Below, piece by piece: positions 53,928 to 62,409 of a stretch of 64,000 bases of DNA (the stretch's first letter is position 1; the number at the start of each line of letters is the position of its first letter). Position numbers and translations under genes: made by a program. The stretch comes from Actinomycetes bacterium (GTDB lineage Bacteria; Bacillota; Sulfobacillia; Sulfobacillales; JAIMBI01): the NCBI GenBank assembly GCA_023565505.1, contig JAIMBI010000014.1, positions 1 to 64,000 on the forward strand. Reading direction: 5' to 3'. Below the pieces are notes generated by a model. The model made no database searches. It had not been told where the DNA came from and saw nothing but the letters and a program-made list of their open reading frames with translations.

Positions 53928-54885
53928 CGACTGTCAGCAAGGGCGGGGCCGACGCGACCGTCCGCTGCGCCGTGAAGGGTTCTTGCTGGGGTATCAGGCC
54001 GTCTTCCTCGAGCACCATGAGGAGGTCCTCGATGGTGCGAAACACGTGCGCGCCTCGTGCGGCGAACGTCTTCGGCCACGTGAGGTCGGGCCGCTCAATC
54101 GCGCTCTGGGGGATGAACAGCTTGCGCCCTTGCTGCAGGCACTTTCGGGCCTGGATGAGGGCCCCGCTCGTCTCCGAGGCTTCCACCACCACCGTGCCGA
54201 GCGAGAGACCGCTCATCACCGCGTTGCGCATGGGGAAAAAGTATCGCTGAACCCGCTCTCCTGGGTAGAACTGCGATACGAGTGCTCCCGTCTCGGCGAT
54301 GAGCTCCTGGAGAGCGGCGTGTTCCTGCGGATACACGCGATCCACAGGGGTCCCGAGCACCGCCACGGTTTGGCCACCCCCCTCGAGGGCGCCGAGATGT
54401 GCCGCTTTGTCAATGCCCCGCGCGAGGCCCGATACGACGACGATGCCGCGCTGGCTCAGGAGGTAGCCCAGCTTCCGCGCCCGCCGCGCGCCGTCCTCCG
54501 AAGGCTGCCGGGTGCCGACCACGGCGATGGCCGGCCGGTACAGCAAGTCGAGGTCGCCGACCACGAAAAGGAACGCCGGCGCATCGGCAACCTCGCCCAG
54601 CCGAGGCGGATACTGAGGAGTTCCCCGTTCGACCACCGTCGCCCGGGGTCCCAGCTTGCGCATCCTGTGCAGGATGGACGCGTGAGTCTGCTGGACCACG
54701 TCAATCCCAGCACCCGTGGCGCGGGACACCAGCTTGAAGAAGTCCGGCAGCGGCAGATCCAGTGCGCCCTGAACCTTCCCCCAGAGTTGTCGGGCCTCGG
54801 CTTTTCGCGAGCGGGACAGCTCGGCAACGGTGAAGAAGGCGCACGCCCGTGCCCGCGCTCTGGAAGCGGCAGCTCGGTCCAGCAC
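53908..54885 (-). CDS. DprA/Smf-like (SLOG-fold) protein
   Basis: AIAVVGTRQPSEDGARRARKLGYLLSQRGIVVVSGLARGIDKAAHLGALEGGGQTVAVLGTPVDRVYPQEHAALQELIAETGALVSQFYPGERVQRYFFPMRNAVMSGLSLGTVVVEASETSGALIQARKCLQQGRKLFI. GTG 54885 with AGGGAGG SD; ORF open further upstream. C-terminus overlaps the PRTase start by 20 nt. Confidence 0.88.
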   Translation of the reverse strand: MLDRAAASRARARACAFFTVAELSRSRKAEARQLWGKVQGALDLPLPDFFKLVSRATGAGIDVVQQTHASILHRMRKLGPRATVVERGTPQYPPRLGEVADAPAFLFVVGDLDLLYRPAIAVVGTRQPSEDGARRARKLGYLLSQRGIVVVSGLARGIDKAAHLGALEGGGQTVAVLGTPVDRVYPQEHAALQELIAETGALVSQFYPGERVQRYFFPMRNAVMSGLSLGTVVVEASETSGALIQARKCLQQGRKLFIPQSAIERPDLTWPKTFAARGAHVFRTIEDLLMVLEEDGLIPQQEPFTAQRTVASAPPLLTVDVRRAE

Positions 54886-55669
54886 GGCGTAACGTCCCTC
54901 CCTCGTTTCAGGACGGTGCCTTCTTTCCCTCACGGCGGATGAACGCGCACGGATGTGCCGGCCCGCTGGTAGCATACCCCTTTTTTCCCTGACCGGAAGC
55001 CCCTTTGGCGGGTGGATTCGCCCAGCCGACAGCCGTCTCCTTCCGCCCGCCTGGCCTGTGCCACCCCCCAGGGTCTTGCCGTCGCGCTCCCCTGGCGCGG
55101 AGACGCTCGCCGCCCTGCGCTCTCGTGAGGCCCGGGGCGCATCGAGACACCCCCGGATCCGGCGGACGCTGTGGCCGCGCAACCGGCAGCGCGCTCGGCC
55201 CAGGGCACCCAGACGGCCTCGAAAGCCTTCAGGCGCGGGGCACGCCCGCCGCGAGCCGATAGTCCGTCTGGCCGTCGAGGCGGCCTGAAATCCCCGGAAC
55301 TACCGAGGCGTCCTGGCCATCCGGTCGTCGCATGGCCGCCACGGAGCAACGGGCCCAAGCCCAGGGGGGTCGGGCCAGGGAGCCGGTCCCGAGGCAGCGG
55401 GCAACCGCGGGGCCGCGCCTCGCCCAGTCCGCCCCGGCCGGCCGGACACCGGGCGTGCCGTGGACTCCCCCACCACGTCCGTCGGACCGGCCCGCACGGG
55501 CGCCGCCTTCCAACCGGCTCCCCTACCCGAACTTGCCGACCCCCGGTCGGGTAGCGGACGTGCTCCCCCTTTCCTCCCGCCTGGGTCTTCCGGGAGCACC
55601 GGGCACGCCTCGGCGAAAGCCAACCGGATCCGGTGACGCGGCGTTAACCGAATCGAGGGGGGTCGGGCT

Positions 55670-57469
55670 GTGGGCACACGGCGCCCAGGGTGGGCGATCG
55701 GCGGGCTTTCCGTGTTGTCGGTGTTGCTGGCCGGTTGCGGGACGCCGGCGCCGTCGGCACCGCCGGGGCGGGCAGGGGCCGTCCTCCCGTTTCGGGTCGT
55801 GGCGCAGCGGACGGCCGACCTTGCCCGCGACCCCGTGATGCGCCCGGCGGCGTTCGCCGCGCTGGCCGTCACGGCCGACGGGTGGGTCGCCGCGGTCCCG
55901 GCGTCGAGCGGGACCGTGATCGCGGGGAGCCCCGACGCGGGGGCGACCTGGACCCGGCTCGCCGACCTCTCCGACACTGTCACCGCCCTCGCCTTTCCCA
56001 CGCCCAGCGTCGGCTACGCCCTCGCCCGCCCCCCGGCGGGCGGGCCGCCGGAGAACCACACGCTCCTCCGCACTGCCGACGGCGGCCGGACGTGGACCCC
56101 CGTTTTCCGGGGGGCCGTCGTCCAGGTCCAGTTCCTCTCGGCGAACCAGGGTTACGCGCTGGCGCTGGGGAGTCCGGCCCCCGCGTTGCTCGCCACCCGC
56201 GACGGCGGCCGGTCGTGGACCGCGGTGGGAGTCCTCCCGGCGACGAACGGGGTGGTCGACGCCCGCATGGCCTGGAGCGATCCCCGGGTCGGCTGGGTGC
56301 TGCTCGCCTCCGAGCCCGGGGCGGGAAGCCAGGCCAAGGTCCTCTATCGGACGGTCGACGGGGGCCGCACCTGGACCCTGGCCGCCGCGAGTGGGCCGAT
56401 GGCCGGGATGACGACCGCCCGGCCGTCGGGCGCGGGGACCCTGCCCATGGGAGGCTACGTGAGCGGCCTCGCCGTCTTCGACGCCCGTGACGCCCGGATT
56501 GCCCTCGCCCGCGGCGGCGCGTGGGCCACCGCCGACGGCGGCCGCACGTGGACGCCCGTATGGACGGCCACGTTCCCGCCGGACGTGCGGGACATCACGG
56601 ACCTCGTCATGCCGACGCCGACGGACGGGGTGGCCCTCACCGGCCGCGGCGCGATCTGGATCACCTCGGACGGCACGACTTGGCGGCGCCGCTATCCCCC
56701 CGACCGGCGGATCGCGGCGCTGGCCGCCGGCCCCCAGGGGCTCGCCATGCTCACGACCGGCGGGCAGGTCGAGACGCGCGCGAGCGGAAGGTGGACTGTC
56801 CGGGGATCCGTGCCGACGGGCGCCTTCGGCGTCACCTGGGCGGGACGAGGCGTCCTGGCGCTGACACCGACCGCCCTGGTGCGTCCGGGACGTCCCGGAC
56901 GGTTCCTCCCCCTGCCGCGGGGGTGGCGACTCCTCGCCGCAAGTTTCAGCTCCAGCCGCGACGGGGTGGCCACCGTCCTGCCCTCGGGGGATCCCAGGGG
57001 GCCGGCCCTCGCGGTCACCGCCGACGGCGGGGGACACTGGCGGCTTCTGGCCACGCCGTTCCGACCGGCGGCGCTGGCGGCCCTCGGGCCCGGGCGCTGG
57101 TGGGTCGCGGGCGGCGTGCCGGCGGCGGGACCCCTCCCCCCGAAACCCAAGCCTCCGCCGCTCCGCTGGAACCTCTACGTCACCCGCGACGGCGGCCGCT
57201 CGTGGACCACGGTGGCCACCGAACAGGGGCTCATCGAGGGCCTGGATATGGTCTCGCCCCAAAACGGCTGGTTCTGGACCGGTACGACGTTGTACCGCAC
57301 CACGGACGGCGGCCGCACCTGGACCGCCCTGACGCTTACGGACGCCCTCGCGTCGGGGACGTTCGCCTTCGCGTCCGCGACCGTCGGCTGGACCGCAGGA
57401 GCCTGGGGTTATCCCCTCTACCGGACGGTCGACGGCGGCCTCGCCTGGCACGCCGTGGCGACGCCCTGA
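55670..57469 (+). CDS. Lipoprotein with BNR/YCF48-like beta-propeller repeats
   Basis: Lipobox VLLAGCG; recurrent DGGRTWT motifs (LLRTADGGRTWTPVF, ATRDGGRSWTAV, YRTVDGGRTWTLA, ATADGGRTWTPVW, VTRDGGRSWTTV, YRTTDGGRTWTAL); GTG start. Confidence 0.85.
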   Translation: MGTRRPGWAIGGLSVLSVLLAGCGTPAPSAPPGRAGAVLPFRVVAQRTADLARDPVMRPAAFAALAVTADGWVAAVPASSGTVIAGSPDAGATWTRLADLSDTVTALAFPTPSVGYALARPPAGGPPENHTLLRTADGGRTWTPVFRGAVVQVQFLSANQGYALALGSPAPALLATRDGGRSWTAVGVLPATNGVVDARMAWSDPRVGWVLLASEPGAGSQAKVLYRTVDGGRTWTLAAASGPMAGMTTARPSGAGTLPMGGYVSGLAVFDARDARIALARGGAWATADGGRTWTPVWTATFPPDVRDITDLVMPTPTDGVALTGRGAIWITSDGTTWRRRYPPDRRIAALAAGPQGLAMLTTGGQVETRASGRWTVRGSVPTGAFGVTWAGRGVLALTPTALVRPGRPGRFLPLPRGWRLLAASFSSSRDGVATVLPSGDPRGPALAVTADGGGHWRLLATPFRPAALAALGPGRWWVAGGVPAAGPLPPKPKPPPLRWNLYVTRDGGRSWTTVATEQGLIEGLDMVSPQNGWFWTGTTLYRTTDGGRTWTALTLTDALASGTFAFASATVGWTAGAWGYPLYRTVDGGLAWHAVATP

Positions 57470-57635
57470 ACCCGGCTCCGAGGGGCGGCGCCCCCCAGCC
57501 CCGGATGGGTTGACTCGGCCGGACCCTGGGCTCACCCGTGCCCGTCGGCGCATGGCTCCCCGCGGCGACCGGATCCGTACGACCTCCGGGAGAGCCCCGA
57601 AGTGCCGTGCCCCGGCGACGATCGACCCCGGCAGC

Positions 57636-57663
57636 TTGCGGCCGGGCCAGGTTGCCATATACT
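57636..57663 (+). promoter_or_regulatory. Candidate sigma-A-type promoter
   Basis: TTGCGG (57636-57641), 16-nt spacer, TATACT (57658-57663), about 50 bp upstream of ATG 57716. Confidence 0.5.
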
Positions 57664-57715
57664 GGGTGCCAGGGATCCGTCGGCGACCGCGCGAGGAAGA
57701 GGAAGGGAACCGTCG

Positions 57716-59611
57716 ATGTCTTTTCCGCCGTGGAGGCGCCTCGCGGCGACAAGCGTGCTCCTGGGTCTCGTGATGCCCGCCGTGGCCCACGCGGCGCCGG
57801 CGCGGGTGTCCGACCTCGTCGCGACCGGGCCCTCCGGGTCCGTGGCACCGGGCACGACCGCGATCTTCACCGCCCACGCCAACGGCAACGGGGCGACGCC
57901 CTGGTACCAGTTCTGGGTGGAGACGGAGGCCGGCTGGCAGCTCGCCCGCGACTACGGACCGGACGGCACGCTCACCCTCACGGACCTCGCGCCGGGCAGC
58001 TACGTGGTCGTCGTCTACGCCTTGGACGCCGGCCAGGTCGCCGCCGGGGAGTGGAGCGCCGCCCTGTCCCGGACGTTCGTGCTGAACGTGGCCAGCCGCG
58101 TGACCCTCACCGTGCCCGCCGCGGCGACCGCCGGTCGCCCGGTCACGCTCGGGGCCCAAGCCAGCCATCTCATCGATCCGGTCTACCAGTGGTGGTGGGA
58201 GGACCCGGCGGGCCAGTGGCACGCCAGCGGGGACTATGCCCCGGCGGCGACGTTCACCTGGACGCCCGGCATGGCGGGTACGTATCACGTCGTCGTCTAC
58301 GCGAAGGACCCCCTGGCGCCGAACAACGCCACGGACGCGGTGTGGTCGACGGTCGCCACCTTGACCGTCCGCCCGCTCACGCTCGCCTACGGGTCGTTCA
58401 GCCTGACGGGCACGACGCCTGGTCATGCGTGGTACGACCTCCGGACCCACGCCGCCCAGCTCTCGGCAATCGCCCCGCTGTGGTACCGCTTCGACCCCAA
58501 CGCCCCGACCCCCTTGAGCGCCACGGCCGACGCCGCCACCATGGCCACGGTGACCGCGTTCGCGCGGGCCCACGGCGTCAGGGTGTGGCCTTGCGTCACG
58601 GCCGCCGGACCCGTCCCGGACGCCTGGTGGTCGAGTCCGTCCGCCGCCGCGCTGGTCGCGACGCTCGTGACCACGGCCGCCGCCCAGGGTTACCAGGGCT
58701 ACGTCCTCGACTGGGAGACCGTCGCCCCCGGCCAGGCAGAAGCCTTCGCGGCCTTCGTCGGGCGGCTCGCGGCGGCGCTCCATGCCGCCGGCGCCTCGCT
58801 GACCGTCGACGTCCTGCCGCCGCCGAACGCCGCGTACGACCTGCCCGCCCTGGCGGCGGCCGCGGACTATGTCGACCTGCTGGCCTACCCGGAGTACACC
58901 ACCGCCACGCCCTCGGCCGTCGCGCCCAACCCCGGGCCGACCGCCGGGGCACCCTGGGTCGCCCGGGCGCTCCAGGCCGCCCTGGCCGGGGTTCCGGCCA
59001 GTCACCTGCTGCTCGGGATCTCCCCCTACGGGCAGAGCTGGACGTACACCAACGCCGGCTTCCAGGGCGGGACGGCCATCCCCGACCGCACCATCGCCGC
59101 CAACCTGGCCGCCGTCCCGGCTCCTACCGTCTGGGACCCCGTACAGCAGGAGGCCGTCATCTCCACCGGGCCGACGCCGGTGGTGCCGCCGGCCCCGCTG
59201 GCCCCCAATCCCGGGGTCTTCAGCCCGGCGGTCCAGCATTTGCAGTTCCTGCTCAATCAGGTGCTCCTCCGCTATGCGGTGGATCACGGGCTTCCGCCGC
59301 CCGCCCCGCTCGCCACCGACGGCGGCTACGGCCCGCTCACCGCCGCCGCCGTCGCCGCCTTCCAGCAGGACTACGGCCTCGCCGCGGCGACGCCGGGCGT
59401 TTACGACGCGAGCACGGCCGCGCGGCTCCAGTCCGTGGTCGACGCGGACGGCATCGGCGACACCGTCACCTGGGACGAGAACACCCGGGCGGCGGCGGTC
59501 CTCCTCGGTCTCGCCGCGGACGCCCACGTCGGCGGCATGAGCCTGTGGCGCCTCGGCTACCAGGCCCCCGACTTCTGGCCGATGCTGGCGTGCACGCCGT
59601 TCGGACCGTAG
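57716..59611 (+). CDS. Secreted protein: two YQFW domains + GH18-type TIM barrel with inserted PG-binding domain
   Basis: PWYQFWVETEAGWQLARDYGP...VVVVYALD and PVYQWWWEDPAGQWHASGDYAP...HVVVYAKD; YQGYVLDWETVAPGQAEAF; YVDLLAYPEY; ATDGGYGPLTAAAVAAFQQDYGL; GGMSLWRLGYQ. Confidence 0.8.
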   Translation: MSFPPWRRLAATSVLLGLVMPAVAHAAPARVSDLVATGPSGSVAPGTTAIFTAHANGNGATPWYQFWVETEAGWQLARDYGPDGTLTLTDLAPGSYVVVVYALDAGQVAAGEWSAALSRTFVLNVASRVTLTVPAAATAGRPVTLGAQASHLIDPVYQWWWEDPAGQWHASGDYAPAATFTWTPGMAGTYHVVVYAKDPLAPNNATDAVWSTVATLTVRPLTLAYGSFSLTGTTPGHAWYDLRTHAAQLSAIAPLWYRFDPNAPTPLSATADAATMATVTAFARAHGVRVWPCVTAAGPVPDAWWSSPSAAALVATLVTTAAAQGYQGYVLDWETVAPGQAEAFAAFVGRLAAALHAAGASLTVDVLPPPNAAYDLPALAAAADYVDLLAYPEYTTATPSAVAPNPGPTAGAPWVARALQAALAGVPASHLLLGISPYGQSWTYTNAGFQGGTAIPDRTIAANLAAVPAPTVWDPVQQEAVISTGPTPVVPPAPLAPNPGVFSPAVQHLQFLLNQVLLRYAVDHGLPPPAPLATDGGYGPLTAAAVAAFQQDYGLAAATPGVYDASTAARLQSVVDADGIGDTVTWDENTRAAAVLLGLAADAHVGGMSLWRLGYQAPDFWPMLACTPFGP

Positions 59612-60101
59612 CGGAATCCGGAACCGAAGACCCGCCCACGGGCCCCGGATGCCGGGCCGGTCGGGCCCCGCGGGGCGCCGTGCCGAAGCCCGGTCGGCCC
59701 GCCCGCCGGGGCTCGCCAGGGCGCGTGCCCTGTCCGCGGTTCACCGACGCGGCGCGACGAGGCCGCGACGGGTGCGGATCCTGTAGGCCGGTCGCGTCCT
59801 CGGGCGTCGGCGGACGTCCACCGGGGTGGCCGTGGCGCGACATGATCGGTTCACGCGCCGGGCGGGGTCGAACCACGCCGAGCCGTCCCTTCTCCGCGTC
59901 CGATGCCGGTTCCCGTGGCGGACGATGGCCGACCACCAGGACCAAGCACGTCGCGCCCGGTCGGTCTGGGGCGGCCGGCCGGCCCCCGGCGGGACTTGCC
60001 TGGCGCAGCCCAAGCGGTTTTTCTGTTAGGTAGGTAGGGACAGCATCGACCTCCCTCGCCCCGGCTCCCGTCGCCGCTCCCCGTGAAGGAGGCCTCCCAC
60101 G

Positions 60102-61943
60102 CTGCGGCAGGTTCCCCATCGCCTCGGACGCACGCTGCTGGTCGGCTGGACGCTGCTGCTGGCCGTCTTCACCCTGACCACGCCGGCACGGGCCGCCGGC
60201 CCGACCGTGACGGCGGTGACGCTCACCGTCTCGGGGCCCGTCCGTCCCGGTGCGACGGTCACGCTCACTGCCGCCGCCGTCGACCCCGGCGGTCAGCCGG
60301 AATACCAGTTCTGGGTCGAGACGCAGACGGGATGGCGAGCCGTCCAGGGTTACAGCCCGACCCCCACGTACACCCTCTCCCTTGAGGCGGGAAGCGCCGT
60401 CGTGGTGGTCTACGCCCTGGACCGTGCCGCCGTGGCCGCCGGAGCGTGGTCCCAAGCCCGCGCAGCGGAGACGGTCCTCGACGTCGGAAGCACGGTGAGC
60501 GTGACCGCGTCGGCCTCCTCCGTGCCACTCGGCGAGGCCGTCACCGTGAAGGCCGCCGCAACCGGTCTCATCCGTCCAGTCTACCAGTTCTGGGTGAGGG
60601 ATCCCGAAGGCCGCTGGACCGGTACCGCCTTCTCCGCCTCCCCCACGCTCCCGGTGACGCCGACCGGCACGAGCGGGATCTGGGAGGTGGTGGTGTACGC
60701 CAAGGACGCGGAGGCCCCCGACGTGCCCGCCGATCTCGTCGACGCCACCACCACCTTCCAAGCGTACGGACCCGCGGCCGCCCTCGCGTTCGTCTCCGCC
60801 GCCCCGTACGTGCCGGCCGACGGGACTTTCACCAAGACCTTCACGGCCACCGTCGTCGACGCCGACGGCACACCGGTCGCCGACCTCAACGGCGCGCTCA
60901 CGCTCACGTACGCCAACCCGGAGGGGGACCGGAGCCAGGGCGCGGTGTCGGTCTGGAACGGCTCCGCCTTCGTGACGGCGGGCCCGGTGACCATCCCGGT
61001 CCGCGACGGTGTCGCCCAAGTGACGGTGCGGGCCGGGTCCACGCCCGGGGTAACGGACGTGCTCGACCTCGCCGGGACCGTAGGTCAAGGTCGCTTGACC
61101 GTGCTCGCGGCGGCGCCGGATCCGACGGCCCAGGTCGGTTATCGCTTCTTCACGCCCCAGGGGGTCCCGCTGGGCGCCCAGAACCCCCTCGTCCTCGCCG
61201 ACACGGGGGCTATTGAGTTGCTCTTGAAGCCGGTGAACGCGTGGGGCGAGCCGGTGGCCGCCACGTTCGCCGACGACGCGCTCCTGTCCACGCCGTCACC
61301 GGTGTGTCTCGTGTCCTGCGGATCCGGCTCGTCCGGCGGATCCTTCGCCACGTCCCCCAACACCTTGAGCGTAGGTCCCAACCTCAGCGTGTACGTACCC
61401 GCCGGCACCACCGCGGTGCCGGTGTGGTACACGCCGCCGTTGGCCGACACGTTCGTCCCGCTGGCCGCGCCGGCCGGCCCGGCCTACGCGCTGGTCACGA
61501 CGTTCACCGACCCGGCCACGGGTCAAACCCTTCCCGCCGCGCCCGCCGCGGGAGCGCCGCCCGGGGTGTTCATCCCTGCCGGACTCGCGCCCCGTTTCGA
61601 GACCGTGACCGGCGTGGAGCCGGGCACCACCTACACGGTGACAGCCCAGCTGTATGATCTGTTCGGCCATGCCCTGACGGGGCTGCCGGCGGATCTCCTC
61701 CCCCTGGCCCGCGGCCCGGTCGACGACACGGTGGCGGTGGGCATCGCCTCGCCGTGGGGCCGGAGTCCCGCGTCCCAGGTCACCGGCGCCCGCCTCGGCG
61801 ACGGGGGGACCCTCCAGTTCACCTACACGGCGGGGGCCTCTCTCGGGCGCCCCGATGTCCTGGAGCTGACCCTCGACTGGAGCCGACAGACGGGACCCAC
61901 CACCGAGGGGATCCTGACGCTCGTGTCCACCAACGCCTTCTGA
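60102..61943 (+). CDS. Secreted protein with two YQFW domains and Ig-like/adhesin-type repeats; probable CTG start
   Basis: ORF track begins at GTG 60207 but the frame is open upstream and encodes (L/M)RQVPHRLGRTLLVGWTLLLAVFTLTTPARAAG; AAGGAGG at 60086-60092 sits 9 nt before CTG 60102. Domains PEYQFWVETQTGWRAVQGYSP...VVVVYALD and PVYQFWVRDPEGRWTG...EVVVYAKD. Confidence 0.75.
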   Translation: MRQVPHRLGRTLLVGWTLLLAVFTLTTPARAAGPTVTAVTLTVSGPVRPGATVTLTAAAVDPGGQPEYQFWVETQTGWRAVQGYSPTPTYTLSLEAGSAVVVVYALDRAAVAAGAWSQARAAETVLDVGSTVSVTASASSVPLGEAVTVKAAATGLIRPVYQFWVRDPEGRWTGTAFSASPTLPVTPTGTSGIWEVVVYAKDAEAPDVPADLVDATTTFQAYGPAAALAFVSAAPYVPADGTFTKTFTATVVDADGTPVADLNGALTLTYANPEGDRSQGAVSVWNGSAFVTAGPVTIPVRDGVAQVTVRAGSTPGVTDVLDLAGTVGQGRLTVLAAAPDPTAQVGYRFFTPQGVPLGAQNPLVLADTGAIELLLKPVNAWGEPVAATFADDALLSTPSPVCLVSCGSGSSGGSFATSPNTLSVGPNLSVYVPAGTTAVPVWYTPPLADTFVPLAAPAGPAYALVTTFTDPATGQTLPAAPAAGAPPGVFIPAGLAPRFETVTGVEPGTTYTVTAQLYDLFGHALTGLPADLLPLARGPVDDTVAVGIASPWGRSPASQVTGARLGDGGTLQFTYTAGASLGRPDVLELTLDWSRQTGPTTEGILTLVSTNAF

Positions 61944-61966
61944 CCCCGTGTCCCGAGGGGTGTCGC

Positions 61967-61991
61967 CGGCCTCGGCCCACGCGGCCGAAGC
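61967..61991 (+). terminator. Near-perfect hairpin downstream of the CDS
   Basis: GGCCTCGGCC/cacgc/GGCCGAAGCC, 24 nt after the stop (one mismatch). Confidence 0.35.
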
Positions 61992-62409
61992 CTTCCCCTC
62001 CCGGCGAGTCGACGCGGACCAAGACCGCCCGGGGTGACGCGGTCCTCCAGACGGCCGACCAGGCCCCGGCGGCGGGGCCATCGGGCGCGGCTTCCCCGAC
62101 GCACGCGGGAAGACCGGGAACCCGAGCCGGCGCGCCGCAGCACGGCGACCCGCCCCCCTTTCGCCCGGAGCGGCCCCAGGGCGAAGCGCTCGTGGCCACC
62201 GGGCTCAGGGCGAGCCCACGACGACCGAGCCCGGTCCGCCGCAGACGGAGGACGAGGCGACCCAAGCTGCGGAGTCGGGGCCGGGCGGCGCGGGCGGGCG
62301 GTCGGAAAGATCTCGGCCGGCGCCGGCGCCCGGCGTCAGTCGATACCAGGAGACCCCTCCCGTGGCACTCCGCGCGCCCGGTGCCCGCGTCGGGAAGGGC
62401 CGGCTCGGG

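Noticed and set aside
55523-59527. 1334-codon minus-strand ORF
   Set aside because: Antisense to two well-supported secreted-protein genes (55670, 57716). Low-complexity R/G/P-rich translation is typical of spurious frames in high-GC DNA.
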